Shown: positions 8,637 to 16,391 of the stretch, in pieces
Layout of the letters: each line of letters begins with the position of its first letter
How positions within the stretch are numbered: position 1 is the first letter of the stretch
NCBI RefSeq assembly: GCF_004362015.1
Contig: NZ_SNWW01000001.1
Span: 545,288-609,287, forward strand
Length of the DNA stretch: 64,000 nt
Source of the DNA: Flavobacterium chryseum
GTDB lineage: Bacteria; Bacteroidota; Bacteroidia; Flavobacteriales; Flavobacteriaceae
Direction: 5' to 3'
Notes under the pieces: generated by a model
The model's database searches: none
Told to the model about the DNA's origin: nothing
What the model saw: only the letters and a program-made list of their open reading frames with translations
Position numbers and translations under genes: made by a program

Positions 8637-10253
8637 ATGTACAATACTTCTTTTATTAAGAAAATTCTATTAGCTGCTACAGTTGTTCTTTTATATTCTT
8701 GCGATAAAGATTTTAACGCCATCGGTGATAATTTGATCGGGGATGATCATTTCGGGTTAGAACCAGAAAAATATGATGTTGTTGCATACAACCAGGAAAT
8801 AACTCCTATTCAGTCAAATTCCTTAATAGTTAATGCTCTGGGAATTTATGATAATCCAGTTTTAGGAACGACTACTGGAAATTTTGCTACACAAGTTGCA
8901 CTTGCCAGTTACGCACCATCTATTGGTGATGAACCTGTTATAGAAAGTGTCTTGCTTAGCGTTCCGTATTTTAGTCATGCAACAAGTGTAAGTACTGACG
9001 GCTTAACTACTTACGCATTAGATTCTATTTATGGAGCACCGGAAGGAAAATTTAAACTAAGTGTTTACGAGTCAGGTATTCAGATGCGCGCTTCTTCTTT
9101 TGAAAATGGAACACAGGTGGCTCAATTATATTATACAGATCAGGCTACTAATTCTGATGATGTTAATTTTGACACAAAAAAAGTTGGAAATAGATTGAAT
9201 AACGGAGGCGTATTAGAAAATGATGAATTCTTTTTTAATTCTAGTGAAATTACTGATGTAACAAAAGGTACTGATGGCAAAGATATTATTACTAGAGTAG
9301 CTCCTGAAATGCGTTTGAATTTAGATAAAGCATTTTTTCAAACTAAAATCTTAAGTGCCTCTGCAACAAAACTCGCGACTGCAGATGTTTTTCAGGAGTA
9401 TTTTAGAGGGTTATACTTTAAGGTAGAAAAATCAGGTAGTAGCCCAAGCAATATGGCTTTGCTTAATTTTGCCCAAGGTAAAATTACAATTAAGTATAAG
9501 GCTAAAACCGATATTACAACCGATGCAGAAACTGTAAAAGATGATAGGACTTTAGTAATAAATCTAACTGGAAGCACAGCTAGCTTGCTTAATGATGTTA
9601 AGGAACCAACTTATCTTAATGCAATACAGCATCCTATTTCAACTGGAGACGATAGACTTTATTTAAAAGGAGGACAAGGATCTTTAGCGGTTTTAGAACT
9701 TAAAGATTTTGCTTCTAAATTACAAGCAATTAGAGATAATAACTGGAAGGTGAATGAAGCTAATTTGGTTTTTCATATTGATGCTGAAAAAATGGCTGTA
9801 AAAGGCGCGGATAATTTGCAAGCAAAAGAGCCAAAAAGAGTTTATCTATATGATTTAGATAATAATGCTCCTATTATAGATTATGCTGCTGATGGAAGTT
9901 CAAGCATTACATCTGATCCGAGAATGATAAAAGTTATTTACGGAGGTATAATAAATGTCGATGCAACTACAAAAAGAGGAACTACTTATAAAATTAGATT
10001 AACGAGTCATATCCGAAATCTTATAAAAGATGCTACTGCAAAAAATGTAAGATTAGGCTTGGTTGTTGTTGATGATATAAATGTTGTTGCATCAAACAAA
10101 TTAAAATTAAAAAACAGCGTTATTTCAGAAGCGCCTAGAGCGACAGTTTTGAATCCATTAGGAACAGTATTGTTTGGAAACAATATTCCTTCAGGAGATG
10201 CTAATTATGCTAAAAGGCTTCAGCTTGAAATTTACTACACGAAACCAAATTAA
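8637..10253 (+). CDS. DUF4270 family outer-membrane lipoprotein
   Basis: The ATG at 8637 begins a lipoprotein signal (KKILLAATVVLLYSC) with the lipidated Cys at residue 22, followed by D-K-D. The open frame extends upstream into the preceding gene without a signal. The mature part (about 515 residues) is beta-rich and matches DUF4270, a Bacteroidota surface lipoprotein family of unknown function. Recognisable stretches are VESVLLSVPYFS-like strands, LVFHIDAEKM and RLQLEIYYTKP at the end. It lies 22 bp after the GT5-like gene and 9 bp before glmS, so the three are probably one transcript. Confidence 0.85.
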   Translation: MYNTSFIKKILLAATVVLLYSCDKDFNAIGDNLIGDDHFGLEPEKYDVVAYNQEITPIQSNSLIVNALGIYDNPVLGTTTGNFATQVALASYAPSIGDEPVIESVLLSVPYFSHATSVSTDGLTTYALDSIYGAPEGKFKLSVYESGIQMRASSFENGTQVAQLYYTDQATNSDDVNFDTKKVGNRLNNGGVLENDEFFFNSSEITDVTKGTDGKDIITRVAPEMRLNLDKAFFQTKILSASATKLATADVFQEYFRGLYFKVEKSGSSPSNMALLNFAQGKITIKYKAKTDITTDAETVKDDRTLVINLTGSTASLLNDVKEPTYLNAIQHPISTGDDRLYLKGGQGSLAVLELKDFASKLQAIRDNNWKVNEANLVFHIDAEKMAVKGADNLQAKEPKRVYLYDLDNNAPIIDYAADGSSSITSDPRMIKVIYGGIINVDATTKRGTTYKIRLTSHIRNLIKDATAKNVRLGLVVVDDINVVASNKLKLKNSVISEAPRATVLNPLGTVLFGNNIPSGDANYAKRLQLEIYYTKPN

Positions 10254-10262
10254 TAAATATAT

Positions 10263-12113
10263 ATGTGTGGAATTGTTGGATATATCGGACATAGAGAAGC
10301 TTACCCTATTATTATAAAGGGATTAAAGCGACTTGAGTACAGAGGATATGACAGTGCCGGTGTTATGCTATATGATACTGAAGCAGGAATAAAGCTTTGT
10401 AAAACAAAAGGTAAGGTTTCAGATCTTGAGGCCAAAGCAAAAGATAATTTTACTACGAACGGAACTATAGGAATTGGCCACACTCGTTGGGCTACTCACG
10501 GAGTTCCAAATGATGTAAACTCTCATCCGCATCTTTCTAATTCGGGTGAATTGGTAATAATTCACAATGGTATTATTGAGAATTATGCTCCATTAAAAGA
10601 AGAATTAATAAAAAGAGGTTACACTTTTAAATCTGATACTGATACTGAAGTTTTAGTTAACTTAATAGAAGAAGTTCAGAAAAATGAAAACATAAAACTT
10701 GGAAAAGCAGTTCAGATTGCTTTAAATCAAGTTGTTGGAGCATATGCAATCGCGGTTTTTGATAAAAAAAACCCGAATGAAATTGTTGCGGCAAGATTAG
10801 GTAGTCCGTTGGCTATTGGTGTTGGAGAAGGAGAGTTTTTTATTGCTTCTGATGCTTCGCCATTTATCGAATATACTTCAAATGCTATTTACTTGGAAGA
10901 TGGTGAAATGGCAAACATAAGATTGCACAAGCCTCTTAAAGTTAGAAAAATAAAAGATGACACTTTAGTTGATCCTTACATTCAGGAACTTCAAATGAAT
11001 TTGGAGCAAATTGAAAAAGGTGGTTATGATCATTTCATGTTAAAAGAGATCTACGAACAGCCAAGTGTAATTAAAGATACTTACAGAGGTAGGCTTCATG
11101 CTAATGAAGGAATTGTTCAGATGGCTGGTGTTGAGGATAATTTAGAGAAATTCTTAAACGCAAAACGTATTTTGATCGTGGCTTGTGGTACTTCATGGCA
11201 CGCAGGTTTAGTAGCAGAATATATTTTTGAAGAATTTACCCGTATTCCCGTTGAAGTGGAATATGCTTCTGAATTTAGATACAGAAACCCAATTATTAAT
11301 AAAGACGATGTTGTAATCGCTATTTCTCAATCTGGAGAAACGGCAGATACAATGGCTGCTATAAAATTGGCCAAAGAAAACGGAGCTTTCGTTTTTGGGG
11401 TTTGTAATGTAGTGGGTTCTTCTATTTCTAGAGAAAGTCATGCTGGAGCTTATACGCACGCAGGGCCTGAAATCGGGGTTGCTTCAACAAAAGCTTTTAC
11501 AACTCAAATTACAGTTTTAACTATGATCGCGTTGCGATTAGGTAAAGCTAAAGGAACGTTATCAAACACAGATTATCATACTTACTTGCAAGAATTAGAA
11601 ATAATTCCTGAAAAAGTAGCAGAGGCATTACAAACAAACGACAGAGCTAAAGAAATTGCAGCAATTTTTAAAGATGCTCCAAATTGTTTGTATCTGGGAC
11701 GTGGTTATAATTTCCCGGTTGCTCTTGAAGGTGCATTAAAACTGAAAGAGATCTCATATATTCATGCCGAAGGTTATCCTGCAGCAGAAATGAAACACGG
11801 TCCAATCGCTTTAATTGATGAGCACATGCCAGTTATTGTAATTGCACCAAAACAAGGTCACTATGATAAGATTGTAAGTAACATTCAGGAAATAAAATCA
11901 AGAAGCGGTAAAATTATCGCGGTAGTTACTAAAGGCGACACACAAGTTCGTGAATTAGCAGATTATGTAATTGAGATTCCAGAAACTTCAGATGCTTTAT
12001 CTCCATTAATTACAACCATACCATTGCAATTACTTTCATATTATATTGCTGTCATGAGAGGTTGTAACGTAGACCAACCGCGTAACTTAGCAAAGTCTGT
12101 TACAGTAGAATAA
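10263..12113 (+). CDS. glmS: Glutamine-fructose-6-phosphate aminotransferase, isomerizing (GlmS)
   Basis: The 616-residue protein makes glucosamine-6-phosphate from fructose-6-phosphate and glutamine, the first step toward peptidoglycan and LPS amino sugars. The N-terminal nucleophile Cys2 is present (MCGIVGYIGHRE), with GHTRWATHG and the HNGIIENY segment of the glutaminase domain. Two SIS sugar-isomerase domains follow (ACGTSWHAG, SQSGETADT; YLGRGYNFPVALEGALKLKE), and the end is DQPRNLAKSVTVE. It is the last gene of the 7.8-12.1 kb series. I see no glmS ribozyme upstream; the gap to the previous gene is only 9 bp. Confidence 0.98.
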   Translation: MCGIVGYIGHREAYPIIIKGLKRLEYRGYDSAGVMLYDTEAGIKLCKTKGKVSDLEAKAKDNFTTNGTIGIGHTRWATHGVPNDVNSHPHLSNSGELVIIHNGIIENYAPLKEELIKRGYTFKSDTDTEVLVNLIEEVQKNENIKLGKAVQIALNQVVGAYAIAVFDKKNPNEIVAARLGSPLAIGVGEGEFFIASDASPFIEYTSNAIYLEDGEMANIRLHKPLKVRKIKDDTLVDPYIQELQMNLEQIEKGGYDHFMLKEIYEQPSVIKDTYRGRLHANEGIVQMAGVEDNLEKFLNAKRILIVACGTSWHAGLVAEYIFEEFTRIPVEVEYASEFRYRNPIINKDDVVIAISQSGETADTMAAIKLAKENGAFVFGVCNVVGSSISRESHAGAYTHAGPEIGVASTKAFTTQITVLTMIALRLGKAKGTLSNTDYHTYLQELEIIPEKVAEALQTNDRAKEIAAIFKDAPNCLYLGRGYNFPVALEGALKLKEISYIHAEGYPAAEMKHGPIALIDEHMPVIVIAPKQGHYDKIVSNIQEIKSRSGKIIAVVTKGDTQVRELADYVIEIPETSDALSPLITTIPLQLLSYYIAVMRGCNVDQPRNLAKSVTVE

Positions 12114-12130
12114 ATACTTAAAATATATTA

Positions 12131-12168
12131 ATGTTAAAAAAGCGAGATTTAGGTCTCGCTTTTTTTAT
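12131..12168 (+). terminator. glmS terminator; first copy of a 38-bp direct repeat
   Basis: The stem GCGAGA pairs with TCTCGC across a short loop, with A and T tracts on either side. The same 38 bp, with a single loop difference, recurs at 16108-16145. The two copies bracket a block of gene fragments. Confidence 0.85.
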
Positions 12169-12254
12169 GATATTTTTATTTTTTGTTAACAAAATATTTG
12201 TAAGTATTAGTTTATGATTATATATTTGTAAGAAATGTATTAAATGCACGCCTT

Positions 12255-12701
12255 ATGAAAAAATATATTCCGATCCTTTTCCTTTTATTTTGCTTCACAG
12301 CAAATGCACAAGCCAAACTAAGCTTTAGTTATGATGTAGCAGGAAATCAAATCAGCCGAATTCTTTGTATTAACTGCGTCTCAAAAGCAGTCAAAGAGGT
12401 AAAAGAAATCGAGGCTATTACGCAAGATGATTTATTACAGTTTTCAGAAAAAGACTTCATCTCCTATTACCCGAATCCGGTACGTGAAGAACTGTATTTG
12501 CAATGGCAATTGATAAATGAGAATTACGTCACTTCAATACACTTATATTCAGTAACAGGTCAGATTTTAAGAACTTATCAGCAAAATCTTCAGGATAATA
12601 ATCTTACGATACCTTTTCAAAATTATCCTTCAGGAATCTATATCGTTTTGATGTCTTACAAAGAGGGAGGAGAGAAATCGATTAAAATCATCAAACAATA
12701 A
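12255..12701 (+). CDS. Small T9SS-secreted protein next to SpvB/RHS remnant
   Basis: The 148-residue protein has a signal peptide (MKKYIPILFLLFCFTANAQA) and a type A T9SS sorting domain in the last 75 residues: ISYYPNPVREELYLQW, the GQILRTY strand and a PSGIYIVLM strand ending in a short basic tail. The 40-residue middle includes SFSYDVAGNQISRILC, a sequence type seen at the start of RHS-associated proteins. Export through the T9SS to the cell surface is expected. The function is unknown. It sits 5 bp before the SpvB-like gene, as a companion of it. Confidence 0.75.
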   Translation: MKKYIPILFLLFCFTANAQAKLSFSYDVAGNQISRILCINCVSKAVKEVKEIEAITQDDLLQFSEKDFISYYPNPVREELYLQWQLINENYVTSIHLYSVTGQILRTYQQNLQDNNLTIPFQNYPSGIYIVLMSYKEGGEKSIKIIKQ

Positions 12702-12706
12702 GCGAC

Positions 12707-15169
12707 ATGAAGAATATTTACTTTACCCTGATTTTTTTATTGTTTGGTTTTTTGGTTTCGGCGCAGACTTCTACCGAAGGAGAAATTGTTAGTGAAACAA
12801 CCATTATAAAAAGAATTCCTAGTAATGATCCAATTAACACTATAACCAATAAAACACTTTTATCTGCGGTAATGGGTGCTACAAATGCTCCAACAGGCAC
12901 TTCTGCAGAAGTAGGTATTACACAAGGCGAATTATCGGTTTCATTAAATGGAAATGCAAATTATACAATTCCTATTGCGGTACCCAAAGGTGTAAATAAT
13001 GTTGAGCCTCAAATTAATATAACTTACAATAGCCAAAACGGGCTAAGTGGTACAGCTGCACGTGGTTGGGATATTTCAGGAATTTCCTCCATAACCAGAA
13101 TACCAGCTGCTAAATTTCATGATGGAGTAATAGATCCGGTAGATTTTAATGTATTAGACCGGTTTGCACTAGATGGGCAAAGACTAATAGTAAAAAGCGG
13201 AACATCGGGAGTTTATGGCTCGGACAAAACAGTTTATGAAACTGAATATTTTTCGAATATTAGGATTACTTCTTATGGAGTTTCACCTTTTGGCGCAAAT
13301 TATGGTCCAGCTTATTTTTTAGTAGAATACCCGGAGGGATCTAAAGCATATTATGGCAATTCAACAAATTCCAGATCAATTATGGAATGGTCAATTTTAT
13401 ATTATGAAAATGCCCAAGGGGTTAGAATTAATTATAGTTATATATTGTTAAATAATACTTTATATATTGATAGTGTCAAATATGGAGCTTTAGGTAGTAA
13501 TGTTTCTCCTAATGATGTAAAATTTATTTATGAAGACAGGGCTGTTCCTGCAAATAGTTATGTTGGAGGGCAAAATGTTATAAGAGGTAAAAGGCTTAAA
13601 GAAATAAAAACGACTACAAACGGAATAGGTTTTAGAAATTACAGTTTTTCGTATTTAGCAGTAGATCGTATAAATAAAATAACAGAAACAAGTGGAGATG
13701 GAACAAAGAGTTATAATCCAACTCTTTTTGATTATGACATGACTTCTGAGGAAATAAAATATATAAACATTGAGACTAAATTAAATATAGGAAATATAAA
13801 TTCATTAAATGTTGGGGCTATTTCTGGGGATTTTGATGGCGATGGTAAAATGGATTGCCTGGTTTACCCAACACTTGGAGCCGATGCTAAAGCAAAATAT
13901 TGGTTATATGCTGATATTCAATCGGGAAATAATCCTAATATGGGATTAGAACATAAGGTAGGTGCTTTTGAGGACATCTTTGCAGCTACTTTTTTAAGTT
14001 CTGATAATAAAATTTTGCCGCAAGGCTGGGTGGTTGCAAAAAAAATAGGCTCCGAATATACTTTTTCAGCTTATGGTATGATAAATTTACTTGGAAGTTC
14101 TCATATAAAGAAGCATTATGACCGGGTTATTACTATTCCAAAAAATTTTGTTACAAAAAAAATAGTGTCAGGCGATTTTAATGGAGACGGGTTAACCGAT
14201 ATTTTGATTTTTGACCAATCTCTTAATGAAAATATTGTTTCAGGTACACAAACCTATTTTATAGATTTAAAAAGAGATAATTTTACAAACTATTTAACAT
14301 TACCAGGGCAGTTAACTGCTCCCTTGTCAAGATCTGCGAGAGTAGAGGTTGCTGATTTTAATGGTGATGGTAAATCTGATTTGTTTGTATTCGACTCGGG
14401 CATTTTAACTATTTATTCGTTAAACAGAGAAAACAAACTTGTCATTTTGTATAATACAAATGCTATTGATTATACTTTAATTGCACCAAGTGAGTATCCT
14501 TATTTAACAACTAATATGCCTATTTTAATTGGCGATTATAATGGAGATGGGAAATCTGATTTTATGATTCCAAAGAAATACGGTTCATCAGAATGGTATA
14601 AATATACTTCGACAGGAACTACCTTGATAAAAGAAGAGAAAACTTATGTATCGGTTTTTAATAAAAATGAATCAAATTATACATATAATTATTTTGCCAC
14701 AGACTATAATAATGATGGCAAGGCAGATTTAATAAGCTCCTTAAATTACGGAGATAAAAATGGAGGGTACATAAGTGTATTATGCTATCCAAATATAAAT
14801 AGTGATTTTACTTCTAAAGCAACAATTAGTTCAACAGGAACAAAAAGTGACATTAACATTTATGCCCTTCCGGTATTTTTACCTCAGTCTTTGAGCAGTT
14901 CAAATAGCGCTGCAAATAAAGTCAATTCGACACTCGAAATCGCTTTTTTTAATCAAAATAACATTCATTTTTTCAATTCAGGCTACGATTACAAAAAGGG
15001 TAATTTATTAACAAATATTACAACAGGCAACGGCGTACAGGAAGCCATTACTTATATTCCGTTAGATTCGAAGTTTGCGAATACGTATCAAAATACTACT
15101 ATTTATAAGCCAAGTAAAGAAATCGCGAATTATCCTGATTTTGATATTACGATTGATCTAAAAGTTTAA
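12707..15169 (+). CDS. SpvB/VCBS-repeat protein, truncated RHS-type toxin-like gene
   Basis: The 820-residue product has a signal peptide (MKNIYFTLIFLLFGFLVSAQ) and an SpvB-type N-terminal domain: LSVSLNGNANYTIPIAVPKG, NITYNSQNGLSGTAARGWD and the following GISSITRIP. At least five FG-GAP/VCBS calcium-type repeats follow: DFDGDGKMD, DFNGDGLTD, DFNGDGKSD, DYNGDGKSD and DYNNDGKAD. Full-length members carry long RHS repeats and a core of a further 1000 or more residues after this point. Here the frame stops after ITIDLKV and runs straight into an unrelated fibre-like fragment. This looks like a gene whose 3' half was replaced. It may still make a secreted protein. It lacks a T9SS sorting domain. 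Confidence 0.75.
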   Translation: MKNIYFTLIFLLFGFLVSAQTSTEGEIVSETTIIKRIPSNDPINTITNKTLLSAVMGATNAPTGTSAEVGITQGELSVSLNGNANYTIPIAVPKGVNNVEPQINITYNSQNGLSGTAARGWDISGISSITRIPAAKFHDGVIDPVDFNVLDRFALDGQRLIVKSGTSGVYGSDKTVYETEYFSNIRITSYGVSPFGANYGPAYFLVEYPEGSKAYYGNSTNSRSIMEWSILYYENAQGVRINYSYILLNNTLYIDSVKYGALGSNVSPNDVKFIYEDRAVPANSYVGGQNVIRGKRLKEIKTTTNGIGFRNYSFSYLAVDRINKITETSGDGTKSYNPTLFDYDMTSEEIKYINIETKLNIGNINSLNVGAISGDFDGDGKMDCLVYPTLGADAKAKYWLYADIQSGNNPNMGLEHKVGAFEDIFAATFLSSDNKILPQGWVVAKKIGSEYTFSAYGMINLLGSSHIKKHYDRVITIPKNFVTKKIVSGDFNGDGLTDILIFDQSLNENIVSGTQTYFIDLKRDNFTNYLTLPGQLTAPLSRSARVEVADFNGDGKSDLFVFDSGILTIYSLNRENKLVILYNTNAIDYTLIAPSEYPYLTTNMPILIGDYNGDGKSDFMIPKKYGSSEWYKYTSTGTTLIKEEKTYVSVFNKNESNYTYNYFATDYNNDGKADLISSLNYGDKNGGYISVLCYPNINSDFTSKATISSTGTKSDINIYALPVFLPQSLSSSNSAANKVNSTLEIAFFNQNNIHFFNSGYDYKKGNLLTNITTGNGVQEAITYIPLDSKFANTYQNTTIYKPSKEIANYPDFDITIDLKV

Positions 15170-16096
15170 AGTGGGCAAAAGAACAAAAAGATTTTAATAG
15201 CCCCCCAAGAGTAGGAGTCGATCCGATGTCTATTAAGTTATGGGATAATTACAATGGAGATCATAGTTTAAATGCTCCCTCTGATTTTGGGTCACTACTA
15301 GAAATAAGTGGTCAAGAGGGGCACTTAATTTCCCAACTCTATTTCGACAGTACGTGGAATGGTTCAAGAATACTTTATAGGTCTGCTTTTTATGATCAGC
15401 ATACCTGGGAAAGCTGGCGGTATCTTTTAGACTCTAAAAGCGATGTTGAAACTTCAGGAAATTTAAAAATTGGTGGAATTGGGACAAATTATATATCAGG
15501 TAATCTTGGGATTGGAGTAAGTAATCCATCGAATGATCAAGGCTGGGGCAGAGTGTTAGATGTCGCTGGAATTCATCATTCTAAAATTTTAGCAACTTCG
15601 GAAAATACCTTATATAAAGTTGGTATTTTTGCGCACAATGAAGGATGGGTATGGTGGGGGTGGATTTGTGGGTACTGAAAGTAATCATTCATTGCATTTA
15701 ATAACTAATTACAATGTAAAAATGTCTATCTTAACAAATGGTAATGTAGGCATCGGCACAACAAACCCAACTTCAAAACTTACAGTAGCCGGAAACATTC
15801 ATGCTCAGGAAGTAAAAGTAACAATTAATGCAGGATTGGTTCCTGATTATGTTTTTGCTAACAATTATAAACTAAAATCACTGCAGGAAATTGAAAATTA
15901 TATTAAACAAAATAATCACTTGCCTGAAATTCCATCGGCTACAGAAATCGAAAAAGACGGTTTAATGTTGGCAGAAATGAATTTAAGCTTACTTAAAAAG
16001 ATGGAAGAAATCACACTCTACATGATCGAACAGAACAAACAAATTATAGATTTGAAAAGCCGATTAGAAAAAGTAGAAAGAGCTTCACTAAAGTAA
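15157..16096 (+). pseudogene. Fibre-like fragment (tail-fibre/endosialidase-region type), broken by a frameshift
   Basis: An open frame begins without its own start right after a TGA at 15154 and reads KWAKEQKDFNSPPRVGVDP, then SIKLWDNYNGDHS. It then reads SQLYFDSTWNGSRILYRSAF and LLDSKSDVETSGNL, and ends WGWICGY at 15678. The same protein continues in the next frame from about 15650 (GYGGGGFVGTESNHSLHL), with GNVGIGTTNPTSKLTVAGN, LPEIPSATEIEKDG and a C-terminal coiled coil. One extra base in the G-rich stretch near 15640-15668 explains the break. The GIGTTNP and KLTVAG features are typical of fibre-like C-terminal modules in Flavobacteria. It overlaps the end of the SpvB gene in another frame, which indicates a recombination junction. 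A sequencing error at the G run is possible. Confidence 0.7.
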
Positions 16097-16107
16097 TAAA
16101 ACAGCTT

Positions 16108-16145
16108 ATGTTAAAAAAGCGAGATTTAAGTCTCGCTTTTTTTAT
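16108..16145 (+). terminator. Terminator; second copy of the 38-bp direct repeat
   Basis: It is identical to 12131-12168 except for one loop base. The short GC-rich stem has a T tract downstream. It closes the fragment block. Confidence 0.8.
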
Positions 16146-16391
16146 TTGCCAAATATTTTTCTACAACGATGTATTTTTATTAAATCCTCAATTTTTTTCT
16201 TAATTTTTATATGTATGCATACTATTTCAGTTTTGGTAAGCATTGTTGTTGCTGTTAATTTAACAAAACAGAATATGGAAAAGTTAAAATTGTGGCAAAA
16301 AGATGTGTTATATTAATTTTTTTTAACATTTTTTTATTAATACTAAAATTATTTGTATTTTGGCTACATAAACTAACCAAAAAAAGACCAA

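Noticed and set aside
10254..10262. glmS ribozyme
   Set aside because: There are only 9 bp between the preceding gene and glmS, which leaves no room.
12707..16096. An active polymorphic RHS toxin-immunity system
   Set aside because: The RHS core, variable toxin tip and immunity gene are missing; only truncated and frameshifted parts remain.
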